Notes: generated by a model from the sequence alone, not told the origin. Positions 1 through 9,274 are shown, counted from the stretch's first letter. The stretch is DNA of 43,389 nt from Candidatus Moranbacteria bacterium RIFOXYA12_FULL_35_19 (GCA_001784805.1 MFSE01000012.1:1-43389); one strand, 5' to 3'. Program-made: numbers and translations.

Positions 1-142
1 ACATTTTAACTAAACGCAAAGGTATGACATTTCTATTTAATTTTGACATATAGAACCAACTAGTTGACTTTTATTGATAATCTTGCTAGATTTTAGGTAG
101 ATTTTTAAAAACTAAATACAACAATGTAAGGAGGGAGAGGTT

Positions 143-721
143 ATGAAAAAAACACAAGTAATTCAAGAAGATATTATGTCCATGCAAAAGGACATAGAAA
201 ATCAGATGCAAAAAATTGAACAGGAAGAAGATAGGCTCCTCGAAGAAAAACGAACTATGGAAAAAATAGTCAGCGAACACAGCGAGAAACGCATTAAGCT
301 TGTCAAACAGAAGTTAATGGAACAGAAAATGACATGGTGCACCCGCTGTTCCAAAATAATCCCTCAAAAAGCAACCCGCCTCGTACTTATCGAGGGAAAG
401 GAGAGATATTCCCACGGCTATCAAGGTTCCCTTTATGGTTTTAGAAGTTTTTCAAAAATTCATCGAGCTTGTCATGCTTGCCGTAAAGGGTTTACAGAAA
501 AACATGGAATAAGTGGCGACTACGATTCACAAGCAAAAAATCAGACATCTTTCTTTGCATTTCGTGTGACGAAACACAAAGACGGATATTATGCTCATAA
601 GTTTGGCGACTGGGTTAAACTTAATGATAAAAATTATCCGATCGATGAACCATCAGATATTCTAATTGAAAAACTTGCAAAAGAATATGATATTCCACCT
701 AAAATCAAATATGAAACATGA
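143..721 (+). CDS. Hypothetical protein, N-terminal coiled coil plus C2C2 zinc-finger-like motif
   Basis: ORF with upstream AGGAGGG-type RBS; Glu/Lys-rich N-terminus; WCTRCSKIIP...CHACRKGF. Confidence 0.7.
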   Translation: MKKTQVIQEDIMSMQKDIENQMQKIEQEEDRLLEEKRTMEKIVSEHSEKRIKLVKQKLMEQKMTWCTRCSKIIPQKATRLVLIEGKERYSHGYQGSLYGFRSFSKIHRACHACRKGFTEKHGISGDYDSQAKNQTSFFAFRVTKHKDGYYAHKFGDWVKLNDKNYPIDEPSDILIEKLAKEYDIPPKIKYET

Positions 722-782
722 AGAAGCTTTGTCAGCCAAGGCGAGCTAGCTAATTACAGTCAACTAAAAAATAGTAGCATAC

Positions 783-822
783 AAAGGCGTTTTAACAAAA
801 TTATGGACGCCTTTTTTCTTTT
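783..822 (+). terminator. Intrinsic terminator
   Basis: AAGGCGT...ACGCCTTTTTT hairpin followed by a T-run. Confidence 0.7.
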
Positions 823-987
823 GTAATTTAATATTTTCAAAAATTTGCCAAACTTCCAATTATGTTGTAATGTTAGTTTATAATAATTCTAAATAGCCGA
901 CACTGGTTTTTGAAAAAACGCGGATGAAGCTGATTTGGAGCAGATTTCGCAGATAAAACGGAACTTGTGTTGTGCCGAAAAAATGAT

Positions 988-1257
988 ATGGCGTTAAATG
1001 CCAAACAAAAGGCGAAAGCCACTAAAGATGTAGTGAGACACGAAAAAGATACCGGCTCACCGGAATATCAGATTGCCCTTTTTACCGAAAAAATCAAAAA
1101 ACTCACTGCTCATCTCAAAAAAAATGCCAAGGACTTTCATTCTCGTCGCGGACTTTTGAAAATGGTTTCTAAGAGAAAGAAACTAATGGATTATCTCAAA
1201 AAAACCAACGAAAAAGCCTTTAAGACAGTGGTCAAGAAGTTGGATTTAAACGGATAG
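988..1257 (+). CDS. rpsO: 30S ribosomal protein S15
   Basis: [70 protein letters not shown] is a clear S15 signature; start set at the internal Met of ORF 967..1257. Confidence 0.95.
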   Translation: MALNAKQKAKATKDVVRHEKDTGSPEYQIALFTEKIKKLTAHLKKNAKDFHSRRGLLKMVSKRKKLMDYLKKTNEKAFKTVVKKLDLNG

Positions 1258-1405
1258 ATCATAGGAAATAAGTAAAAAGGAAAGTAGAGATTGGCTCAAG
1301 AAAAAAGAAAATTGAAAAAGAATATTTTTTATTCTATTTTCTAATTCCAAATTTCCTAAACTATTTTCTAATTTCTAAAAACTATTTTCCTAAAATTTAT
1401 ATTAT

Positions 1406-1903
1406 ATGAGCATATATAAAGAGCAACGCGTAGGCGTTTTGGTAGACATTCAAAATCTCTATTACAGTGCCAAAGTTTTGCATAAGAAGAAAGTTAACTT
1501 TGGACAAATTTTAAAAGACGCGGTGGGTGACCGAAAGCTCATTCGGGCTATTGCTTATGGGATAAAAACCCTAGAAGGCCAAGAAGAAAAATTTTTTGAA
1601 GCTTTAGAAAAAGCCGGTTATGAAGTCAAGACCAAGGATCTACAGATTTTTCCCGGTGGCGCCAAAAAAGGCGACTGGGATGTGGGAATTGCCATTGATG
1701 CTATCAAAATGTCCAAGAGTTTAGATGTAATTATAATTGTTTCCGGCGACGGCGACTATATTCCACTGGTCAAATATATCCAATCCACCACAGGTTGTCG
1801 CGTAGAAGGCGTAGCTTTCGAAGAATCCACCAGCGGAAAACTAATCGAAGAACTGGATGAATTTTTGAATTTAAGTGAGAATAAAAGAAAGTTTTTGATA
1901 TAA
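1406..1903 (+). CDS. NYN domain (LabA/DUF88-like, PIN-fold) protein
   Basis: VGVLVDIQNLYYSAK ... GDWDVGIAIDAI ... DVIIIVSGDGDYIPLVKYIQ acidic motifs. Confidence 0.85.
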   Translation: MSIYKEQRVGVLVDIQNLYYSAKVLHKKKVNFGQILKDAVGDRKLIRAIAYGIKTLEGQEEKFFEALEKAGYEVKTKDLQIFPGGAKKGDWDVGIAIDAIKMSKSLDVIIIVSGDGDYIPLVKYIQSTTGCRVEGVAFEESTSGKLIEELDEFLNLSENKRKFLI

Positions 1904-1930
1904 CAAAAACCAATAAAAGGAGGGCATTTC

Positions 1931-2179
1931 ATGAAACTTATTAGTCGTGATTTATTAGGAAAAGTTTTAAAGGAATTAAAATTAATTCCTACAAAACAAA
2001 TAATTGATCGAGTGATTGTTTTATTGCCATCGAGAAACCTTATAACATCTAAGGATGAAAAACTTGGACTTGACGATGATATTCTTGATGATATCAAATT
2101 GAGACTGAGCACATTGGATGGCACGGTTAAAAAATTCACTAAAAAAATCCGCAGAGTGGTAAAGAAAATGCCAATTTAA
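1931..2179 (+). CDS. Small hypothetical protein
   Basis: 82-aa ORF with a good Shine-Dalgarno (aaaggagggcatttcATG). Confidence 0.55.
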   Translation: MKLISRDLLGKVLKELKLIPTKQIIDRVIVLLPSRNLITSKDEKLGLDDDILDDIKLRLSTLDGTVKKFTKKIRRVVKKMPI

Positions 2180-2223
2180 AACACGCAAGATTATTTTAAA
2201 TCCCACTAAATATTCTTTAACCT

Positions 2224-2250
2224 GGAACGACTTCGGTCGTTCCTTTTTTA
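2224..2250 (+). terminator. Intrinsic terminator with TTCG tetraloop
   Basis: GGAACGAC-TTCG-GTCGTTCC-TTTTTT. Confidence 0.9.
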
Positions 2251-2265
2251 TTTTCGCCAAAAAAA

Positions 2266-2294
2266 TTGACAAAACCCCCAAAATAAGCTAGAGT
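2266..2294 (+). promoter_or_regulatory. Putative sigma-70-like promoter for the pnp transcript
   Basis: TTGACA-17 bp-TAGAGT, followed by a long (~250 nt) leader before pnp. Confidence 0.45.
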
Positions 2295-2549
2295 TTAATA
2301 GTAATTTAATAATAAATAAAGCCTTTGACTGATGCGTAAAAGGCACAATAATGAAGTCAATCCAGTTATAGGTTATTGGAAATTGGAAAGTAGTTCATGA
2401 AATTTGAGATTAGAAAATAGAATAAATAATTTTCTTTTTTCCACTTTCTATTATCTTGAACCAATTTCTATTTTCTTTTTAACTTATTTCTAAAAAATTG
2501 AATTCAATATCGTGTTTATAACGTCATTAGCGTAAGGCTAATACGAAAA

Positions 2550-4700
2550 ATGGAACAAAAAAAATGGTCTCTCCAAATCGGAGGACGGATTTTGGAAATC
2601 GAAACTGGTCTTTTGGCCGGTCAAGCCAATGGAGCAGTAACTGCTCGCTATGGCGAAACAATCGTTCTTGCGACAGCCGTGATGAGTAAATCCGCTTCAA
2701 AAATAAGCGGGTATTTTCCGTTGATGGTGGATTTTGAAGAAAGATATTACGCCGCCGGAAAAATAAAAGGCTCTAGATTTATCAAACGCGAAGGTCGTCC
2801 AAGTGACGACGCAATTCTGTCTGGTCGCGCCGTGGATAGAACAGTCCGACCACTTTTCAACGCTAGAATGCGAAATGATGTGCAAGTAGTTTGCACTGTT
2901 CTTTCCTATGACGGAGAAAATGATCCAGATGTAGTAGCCATCATCGCTGCCTCGGCCGCTCTTTCCATTTCTAACATTCCTTGGAATGGACCCGTAAGCG
3001 CTGTTCGAGTCGGAAAAGTTGGACCCGCCTCGACTCGCGGAGACGCTTCGTCGACGCGAGGCGGGGAACTAATTTTAAATCCAGTTAATGGAGAAGTTAC
3101 CGACGGATCGCTGGATCTTTTAGTTAGTGGAACGCAAGATAAAATAAATATGATCGAATGCGCTTCCAAAGAAGTTCCAGAAATCGAAATGCTTGAAGCC
3201 ATGAAATTCGCTCAAGAAGCCATCAAAAAAATTGCCGAGTTTATTTCGGAAATCCAAAAAGAAATTGGCAAAGAAAAATCGGCGCCAGCTTTGGTTCAAG
3301 GCACAGAGGAATTTGAAAATAAAATCAAAGAACTTTTGCTTTCCGAAGGTTTAGCGGAAGCGCTGTATGATAAAGATAAAAAAGTTATCGAGGAAAAAAC
3401 CAAAATTATCAGCGAAAAAATTTCTGCCTTCATTAAAGAAAATTATCCAAACGAAGTTGATAAACTCAAAGAGGTAGCCGATATTGTTTCTGAAGAAGTG
3501 TCTGATGAGATCGTACATAAAAATATTTTAGAAAAAGAAATGCGACCAGACGGCCGAAAACTCGATGAAATTCGCCACATTGAATGTAAAGTTGGAATTT
3601 TGCCAAGAACTCACGGCACTGGACTTTTCACTCGCGGAGAAACTCAAGCTCTCACAGTAACGACTCTTGGCGCACCAGGAGACGAACAAATTATTGACAC
3701 AATGGAAGTGGATATGAAAAAAAGATATATTCATTATTACAATTTCCCTCCATTTTCCGTGGGCGAAGTGCGACCAATGCGTGGCCCAGGAAGACGAGAA
3801 ATCGGACACGGCGCACTCGCGGAAAAAGCCTTGGTGCCAGTGCTTCCTTCCAAGGAAGAATTTCCTTACACAATTTTACTTATGAGTGAAGTGCTTTCTT
3901 CCAATGGTTCTTCTTCAATGGCCTCCACTTGTGGCTCTACTCTTTCTCTTATGAATGCGGGAGTACCAATCAAGCGCCCTGTTTCTGGAATTGCGATGGG
4001 TATTATCGTAGATCAAGAATCAAAAAATACAAAATTTAAAGTTCTAACTGATATTCAAGGACTAGAAGATCATTATGGCGATATGGATTTCAAAGCGGCT
4101 GGCACAGAAAAAGGCATCACTGCTTTGCAAATGGATGTGAAGCTAGACGGCGTAACAATTGAAATGTTAGAAGCCGTTCTCAAGCAATCGCAAAAAAATC
4201 GGATGGAAATTTTAGAGAAAATTACGGCAACCATTGCTGTTCCAAATCCGGAAATGTCACAATATGCGCCACGCATTATCGTTATGCATATCAATCCGGA
4301 AAAAATTAGAAATGTTATTGGTACGGGCGGAAAAATAATCAATGAAATTATTGATGAAACCGGCGTAGAAATCGACATCGAAGATGACGGCTCCGTCTTC
4401 ATCACTTCGACTGACAAACAATCGGCGGAGAAAGCGAAAGAATGGATCAATAACCTCACTCGCGAAGTCAAAGCGGGAGAAATTTTCCAAGCCAAAGTTG
4501 TGAAAATTATGGCTTTCGGCGCTTTCGTCGAACTTCTCCCAGGACAAGACGGTTTGGTCCATGTATCGGAAATTGCCGATCGCCGAATTGAAAAAGTGGA
4601 AGATGTCCTCAAAATTGGGGATATGGTGGCAGTCAAAGTCAAAGAAATCGATTCCCAAGGACGAATCAATCTCACTATGCGAGGATTAGAAAAGAAATAA
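2550..4700 (+). CDS. pnp: Polyribonucleotide nucleotidyltransferase
   Basis: Two RNase PH domains (MRPDGRKLDEIRHIECKVGILPRTHGTGLFTRGETQALTVTTLG), KH (IRNVIGTGGKIINEII) and S1 domains; linked to rpsO. Confidence 0.97.
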   Translation: MEQKKWSLQIGGRILEIETGLLAGQANGAVTARYGETIVLATAVMSKSASKISGYFPLMVDFEERYYAAGKIKGSRFIKREGRPSDDAILSGRAVDRTVRPLFNARMRNDVQVVCTVLSYDGENDPDVVAIIAASAALSISNIPWNGPVSAVRVGKVGPASTRGDASSTRGGELILNPVNGEVTDGSLDLLVSGTQDKINMIECASKEVPEIEMLEAMKFAQEAIKKIAEFISEIQKEIGKEKSAPALVQGTEEFENKIKELLLSEGLAEALYDKDKKVIEEKTKIISEKISAFIKENYPNEVDKLKEVADIVSEEVSDEIVHKNILEKEMRPDGRKLDEIRHIECKVGILPRTHGTGLFTRGETQALTVTTLGAPGDEQIIDTMEVDMKKRYIHYYNFPPFSVGEVRPMRGPGRREIGHGALAEKALVPVLPSKEEFPYTILLMSEVLSSNGSSSMASTCGSTLSLMNAGVPIKRPVSGIAMGIIVDQESKNTKFKVLTDIQGLEDHYGDMDFKAAGTEKGITALQMDVKLDGVTIEMLEAVLKQSQKNRMEILEKITATIAVPNPEMSQYAPRIIVMHINPEKIRNVIGTGGKIINEIIDETGVEIDIEDDGSVFITSTDKQSAEKAKEWINNLTREVKAGEIFQAKVVKIMAFGAFVELLPGQDGLVHVSEIADRRIEKVEDVLKIGDMVAVKVKEIDSQGRINLTMRGLEKK
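3024..3065 (+). repeat. In-frame 42-bp palindromic insertion inside pnp
   Basis: CCCGCCTCGactcgcggagacgcttcgtcgacgCGAGGCGGG; encodes PASTRGDASSTRGG between VRVGKVG and ELILNP. Confidence 0.75.
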
Positions 4701-4711
4701 ACTTTTTTCCT

Positions 4712-4773
4712 TGTCATGCTGAATTTATTTCAGCATCTTCTAAAATAGATCCTGAAACAAGTTCAGGATGACA
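4712..4773. repeat. REPIN-like palindromic element (TGTCAT...ATGACA)
   Basis: TGTCATGCTGAAtttatTTCAGCATC ttctaaaata GATCCTGAAacaagTTCAGGATGACA, two hairpin arms in inverted orientation. Confidence 0.75.
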
Positions 4774-4957
4774 AATAACTATCAATATAAAAAAACAGAT
4801 GCGCGGTTAGAGCCATCCGTTTTTTTGTTGCCTTTTTTCTTATTTTATGTTAATTTGTAAATAATAGCTTTACAACATTTATACAGCGATTACACCCTTA
4901 ATTTAAGCCTAATTTTGTTATATTTTTAATTTTTAAATAAGTTTTGTATATATTACT

Positions 4958-4986
4958 TTGACTATATATCAATTCTAATGTATACT
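4958..4986 (+). promoter_or_regulatory. Sigma-70-like promoter of the TrmB-like gene
   Basis: TTGACT-17 bp-TATACT; -10 ends 13 nt before the ATG. Confidence 0.65.
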
Positions 4987-4999
4987 AAACCGTTAGATT

Positions 5000-5764
5000 A
5001 TGAAAAAGCAAATTATCCCTGAAAATCTGACAAAAGCTCTTTTACAATTGCATTTAACCGAAAAAGAAGTGACGACTTATGTTTCACTTCTGCAAAATGG
5101 ACCAATGAGTGTGCAAGGGATAGCTCGAGAAACTGGAATTAACCGCGTTTCCATTTATTCGGCCATTGATGAACTAAAAACTAAAGGACTTCTTTCAGAA
5201 AGCCGGCATGGTAAGAAAAAGCTTTTCGTAGCTGAAGATCCAGAAAGCCTCAAAACTTTTTTGGAAGGGAAAAAAGAAAACCTGGCTAAGGAAGAAAAAA
5301 TATTGGAAAATATTATTTTGCCGTCGCTTCGAGCCATTAATGTTAGCGAAGAAAAAAGACCGCAAATTTTATTTTTTGAAGGAGTAAATGGAATAAACCA
5401 AATCTATGATAATTATATTCTAAAACATAAAGATGTTATAGGTTGCGGATCATATGAGACAGCTATGCGAGCAAGTAATTGGAAATATGAAAAAATATTT
5501 TTGGAAGAAATGAAAAAGCGAAAAATAGTTTACCGATCAATTCTAAGAGACACTCCAATAGATCATAAACTCGCTGAAGCTTTCAAAAATTGTTTTCATA
5601 CTAAATTTCTAGATTTAGAAACAAAATTGTCCGCAGACATTCATGTTTTCGGCAATTATGTTTCTTTGATGTCTTATGACACGATGGCTGTTACGCTTAT
5701 ACAAAATGAAGCTATCGCCAAAAGCATCAAAATTTATTTGGAATTTATGTGGGAGAGATTATAA
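5000..5764 (+). CDS. TrmB-family-like HTH transcriptional regulator
   Basis: LTEKEVTTYVSLLQNGPMSVQGIARETGINRVSIYSAIDELKTKGLLSE winged HTH and C-terminal effector region. Confidence 0.8.
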   Translation: MKKQIIPENLTKALLQLHLTEKEVTTYVSLLQNGPMSVQGIARETGINRVSIYSAIDELKTKGLLSESRHGKKKLFVAEDPESLKTFLEGKKENLAKEEKILENIILPSLRAINVSEEKRPQILFFEGVNGINQIYDNYILKHKDVIGCGSYETAMRASNWKYEKIFLEEMKKRKIVYRSILRDTPIDHKLAEAFKNCFHTKFLDLETKLSADIHVFGNYVSLMSYDTMAVTLIQNEAIAKSIKIYLEFMWERL

Positions 5765-5794
5765 AAACTATACAATAAAAAAGGAGATGAAAAA

Positions 5795-6025
5795 ATGATT
5801 AATATCGAAAAATTTATTGAAAAATTTCCTGCTTCTGCTAACATCGTTAATCGTCTCAGGTACCTTCTCAAAAAATACAAGGAAGATGAGATTGAAAAAG
5901 ATGAGTTATTAAAAACTATGATAGAAACGATCGAAGTTGCTTGCAATACAATTGATGCAAGCTTGAATAGGCTAGATCGGATCAAAAAATCTAACAATAA
6001 CAAAGAGAAGGGAGGCAAAAAATGA
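5795..6025 (+). CDS. Small hypothetical protein
   Basis: 76-aa ORF with RBS (aaaggagatg); overlaps the next ORF. Confidence 0.6.
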   Translation: MINIEKFIEKFPASANIVNRLRYLLKKYKEDEIEKDELLKTMIETIEVACNTIDASLNRLDRIKKSNNNKEKGGKK

Positions 6026-6660
6026 ATGACAAAAAAATTACTTGGCAAGAGTTGTTTGTAAAAGACTTCAAGGATGGCGATGAGGTTATAGTTATTACCG
6101 ATGATGACAGATTTGACTGGGGAAAATTACAAATCGGACCGGAAAAAATAAAACTAATCCAGGGCGTCGGTCGCAGAGGACAAGATAAGGGGCATGAATA
6201 TTCTTATTACCAATTGACATTCATATGTCAGCAGGGTTTTCCGATTAAAAAACTTACTGGAGCCGATGGAAGCCAATCAGTTCTTAAAGAAGACATGACT
6301 GACATTCAAGAGGCAGTCCGTGACGCTCTTGATGAAGTTAATTCCAAAAAAGATTCTCAAAGATATGCGACCATACAAGCGTTAGAGAATCTTGATAATT
6401 TTGTTAGATATATTTTACCCGACTCGGGAGAAAATATATCAAAAAGAGTCGAAAAATTGAAACCCGAAAAAACTTATCCTACAAAATTCGGCTTTGGCGA
6501 TCCATATATTATCGAAACTGCCCAAATAAAACTATTCAACTCCGGAAATGGTGGCGCAATAAACACATTTTCGCCATTTATCGAGACCTTAACTTTGGTT
6601 TCTGCAGATGGAGCCAAAGCCCATCTCTGGGATTTGGCATCCATATTTCATGCAGAATGA
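6022..6660 (+). CDS. Hypothetical protein
   Basis: 212-aa ORF with RBS gggagg; 4-nt overlap with the upstream ORF. Confidence 0.65.
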   Translation: MNDKKITWQELFVKDFKDGDEVIVITDDDRFDWGKLQIGPEKIKLIQGVGRRGQDKGHEYSYYQLTFICQQGFPIKKLTGADGSQSVLKEDMTDIQEAVRDALDEVNSKKDSQRYATIQALENLDNFVRYILPDSGENISKRVEKLKPEKTYPTKFGFGDPYIIETAQIKLFNSGNGGAINTFSPFIETLTLVSADGAKAHLWDLASIFHAE

Positions 6661-6685
6661 AAATATGGAGATACATCCGTTTTAC

Positions 6686-6725
6686 AAAAGGCGATTAGAA
6701 ATCTTTCTAGTCGCCTTTATTATTT
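6686..6725 (+). terminator. Intrinsic terminator
   Basis: AAAGGCGAttAGAAA/TTTCTagTCGCCTTT hairpin followed by T-rich tract. Confidence 0.7.
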
Positions 6726-6783
6726 TTCCCCATTTCCCAAATTTCGAAATCTGTTGTAGAATATAAATGCGAAAATAAATTCA

Positions 6784-6857
6784 CCCTATTGAATAAAGAT
6801 TTAAATTTTTAAAAAAAATTTAAATCTTGATTTGTTCCACAAATCTATTCAATAGAG
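6784..6857. repeat. Palindromic element foldable as a three-way junction
   Basis: Outer CTATTGAATA/TATTCAATAG; inner AAGATTTAAATTTTT/AAATTTAAATCTT and GATTTGttccaCAAATC. Confidence 0.65.
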
Positions 6858-6867
6858 TAAAAATAAA

Positions 6868-8034
6868 ATGTTTGGATTTAATTCAAGTGGATCAAGTGAT
6901 CCGAAAAATAAAAATCAAGCTCCAACGGAAAATGAAAAAATGAATCTTAGTGAAGATAATTTTAAGCTAGATGATTTTCCAATTCACACTATGAAAAATG
7001 ATTTGGAAGAATTGAAAAATCCCGCCAGTGTAAAAATTACTTTTGAGCAAAATAATCCTGTAAAAAAAATATCTTCCCAGCAAGATGGACCGTTTTTCTC
7101 AAAAGAAACCCCACAAAATAGGCCTTTACCACAAAAAGAAATTCCCCCAATCAAAAAAGAACCTGATATTTATATGCCTAAAATCGCCCAGCCAAAAAAA
7201 GAAACTCTCTACTTTGATGAAGCCAAAGAATTGCCCAAAGAAATAATCAAAGAAAAAAAACTTTCCGCCAAACAGGAAACGAAACAATCTGCACCTTCCC
7301 CAGAAACTCACGGCATCGGAAAAGCTGTTGCCATTGCTTTGGTAATTTTTATTCTTCTAATTGCCGGCGCTGGCGGATATTATTTTTGGATGACCAGAAT
7401 GATTTCTCCCTCCGACCAAACTATCTCACTTGACGAACCAGAAACAATTTTGCCAGAAGAAACCCCACCAACTTCCGTCTTATCTTCTAAAAATTCAAAT
7501 TATTTACAAATCAATCTAACCCAAACTAATCCAGAAGAGCTTAGGAAAGTGCTAAATAATTATGCCGAGGAAGTTTCCAAGACCAACGAAATAGGTGTTT
7601 TCAAATTCCTACTAACGGATGAAACAAATGCTCCCATTGCTTTCCAAGATTTTTCCACCGCCTTAGGAATAAATTTATCACCCGAAACTTCCGCCCAAAT
7701 AGGCCAAGATTTTACTTTCTATATTTATAATTACGGCGATAAAACAAGGTTTGGGCTAATATTAACTTCTTTAGAAGATAATTTATTAAAAAATGCGCTT
7801 CTCAAAGAAGAAAAAACCTTATTTTCAAGTCTTGCTCCAATTTATCCGGATAATTTAACTTCCCCAGTAATTGCTAATTTTTCTCCAGTTATTTATAAAA
7901 ATTACACTGTTCGCTATCTGAATATCACATCTGCAGAAGATTATGCCATTGATTATGCAATTAGTAATAATAAGCTATTTATCGGAACTACCCGAACCAC
8001 TCTCTTTTCCGCCTTGGATCAATTATCCGAATAA
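6868..8034 (+). CDS. Hypothetical single-TM membrane protein
   Basis: Pro/Lys-rich N-terminus, one TM segment (AVAIALVIFILLIAGAGGYYFWM), large C-terminal domain. Confidence 0.7.
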   Translation: MFGFNSSGSSDPKNKNQAPTENEKMNLSEDNFKLDDFPIHTMKNDLEELKNPASVKITFEQNNPVKKISSQQDGPFFSKETPQNRPLPQKEIPPIKKEPDIYMPKIAQPKKETLYFDEAKELPKEIIKEKKLSAKQETKQSAPSPETHGIGKAVAIALVIFILLIAGAGGYYFWMTRMISPSDQTISLDEPETILPEETPPTSVLSSKNSNYLQINLTQTNPEELRKVLNNYAEEVSKTNEIGVFKFLLTDETNAPIAFQDFSTALGINLSPETSAQIGQDFTFYIYNYGDKTRFGLILTSLEDNLLKNALLKEEKTLFSSLAPIYPDNLTSPVIANFSPVIYKNYTVRYLNITSAEDYAIDYAISNNKLFIGTTRTTLFSALDQLSE

Positions 8035-8200
8035 GCTGTGGATAACTTGGGTGAATCCCTCTAAAATCAGTTAATATCCACCTAAAAAAAGAAATTCTTT
8101 TAAAAAATTTGTTATATTTCCCAGAAATTTGTTATAAAAAAAATCAAAAGTAAAAAAGTTATTTTTTTGGCTTAGACAAGATATTTTTATCTTAGACACA

Positions 8201-8229
8201 TTGACTTTTGGCAATTTTCTTGCTATAAT
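8201..8229 (+). promoter_or_regulatory. Strong extended -10 promoter
   Basis: TTGACT-17 bp-TATAAT with TGC extended -10 (cattgacttttggcaattttcttgctataatag). Confidence 0.75.
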
Positions 8230-8235
8230 AGTTGT

Positions 8236-8762
8236 ATGAGAATAGTATATTAACAACTTATTCTAGATGGCGGAATAGTTTTCAATCGCAATTTCCCCCT
8301 ATTTGCGATTGAAAACCGTTCTGCTGTCCAAGTGTTCCGTACCAACGCGTCGGAACCGCTCCAAGATTTCTGACCTTGGAGACCCAAAACAAAAACAAAA
8401 ATATTTTTTATAAAATAAAAACAAAAATAAAAAATAAGTTCTTTAAATCCAAAGGCGAAATGCCAGAGGATGGCAGAAGGAAAGTATCTAAAATAAAAAG
8501 TCAGAAAGATACTAAGTGGCATATACATAAAATACACCGTAGTTATAATTTTGATCGCCTCTCACCCGGGCGAAAAAATTTCCGCTCATGGTGTTAGTAT
8601 ATGACAAACACCGGGCGCTTCCAGCCTATAATTTTTATTTCGGGCGTTTGAAGCGCCTGGTTACCATACCATATACAATGTGTAATCAGGCGGGTGAAGT
8701 TAGAGAATTTTATTATTTTGTTAGATTTTAGAGGCACCTTATGGATGGGGTGTTTTTTGTTT
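8236..8762 (+). ncRNA. Candidate structured non-coding RNA, family not identified
   Basis: Strong promoter directly upstream; long hairpin GCGGAATAGTTTTCAATCGCAA/TTGCGATTGAAAACCGTTCTGC; CTCCAAG/CTTGGAG, TGCCA/TGGCA, GTATCT/AGATAC, GGTGTT/AACACC, GGCGCTTC/GAAGCGCC stems; ends near GCACC...GGGTGTTTTTT; no credible CDS. Confidence 0.6.
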
Positions 8763-8764
8763 TT
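8733..8764 (+). terminator. Intrinsic terminator of the candidate ncRNA
   Basis: GGCACCttatggatgGGGTGTTTTTT. Confidence 0.6.
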
Positions 8765-8851
8765 TACGAACTACGAAATAAATACTAAATACGAAAGTAC
8801 GAAAAAATTAGCCTCATCATTTCGTATTTCGCTCATTTCGTAGTTCGTAAA
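8763..8851. repeat. AT-rich palindromic element (TACGAA family)
   Basis: TTTACGAACTACGAAAT ... ATTTCGTAGTTCGTAAA inverted arms. Confidence 0.75.
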
Positions 8852-8890
8852 TTTAATGTTCGCAAATTATAAATCTGCTATAATATATCC

Positions 8891-9274
8891 ATGACTAATA
8901 ACACTACAACTTTAGGAAACCTTGGCGAAGAGGAAGCGGTCAAATTTTTACAAAATAACGGCTACAAAATTTTAGACCGCAATTTTCAAAATAATTTCGG
9001 TCGGCGCTTAGGAGAAATTGATATCATTGCTAAAGATATAAAAGAAAATGAGATTGTTTTTGTGGAAGTTAAAACTAGAGAATATGGGAAATATAAAGAT
9101 ACTGATCCGGAAGAAAACATTACTTATTCTAAACTCAAAAAACTCGCCAAAATCGCTAGCGCATATCTTCGGCTTAAGAATCTGGAAAATGAAAACTATC
9201 GTTTTGACGCCATTTCCGTCTGGATTAATAGTGAAACAGGGGAATCAAAAATAAAACACATTCCTAACTTGTGA
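8891..9274 (+). CDS. yraN: YraN/UPF0102 family endonuclease-like protein
   Basis: LGNLGEEEAVKFLQNNGYKILDRNFQNNFGRRLGEIDIIAKD...IVFVEVKTRE signature. Confidence 0.9.
   Translation: MTNNTTTLGNLGEEEAVKFLQNNGYKILDRNFQNNFGRRLGEIDIIAKDIKENEIVFVEVKTREYGKYKDTDPEENITYSKLKKLAKIASAYLRLKNLENENYRFDAISVWINSETGESKIKHIPNL

Noticed and set aside
920-965. CGCGGATGAAGCTGATTT... and 9276-9312 ATTTCCGTGCTATCCGCGTG... as a shared repeat family
   Set aside because: Similarity is suggestive but short and imperfect; not enough copies in the window to support a family.
2697-4717. Minus-strand ORFs of 60-214 aa opposite pnp
   Set aside because: Antisense to a strongly supported conserved gene; no recognisable domains or RBS.
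8250-8597. ORFs 8250..8537 (-) and 8376..8597 (+)
   Set aside because: Low complexity, overlap strong hairpins of the candidate ncRNA, no RBS or family resemblance.
8236-8762. Assignment of the candidate RNA as tmRNA or RNase P RNA
   Set aside because: No tRNA-like end with CCA or a tag ORF, and no GAGGAAAGUCC / ACAGAACCCGGCUUA-type signatures seen; left unassigned pending cmscan.
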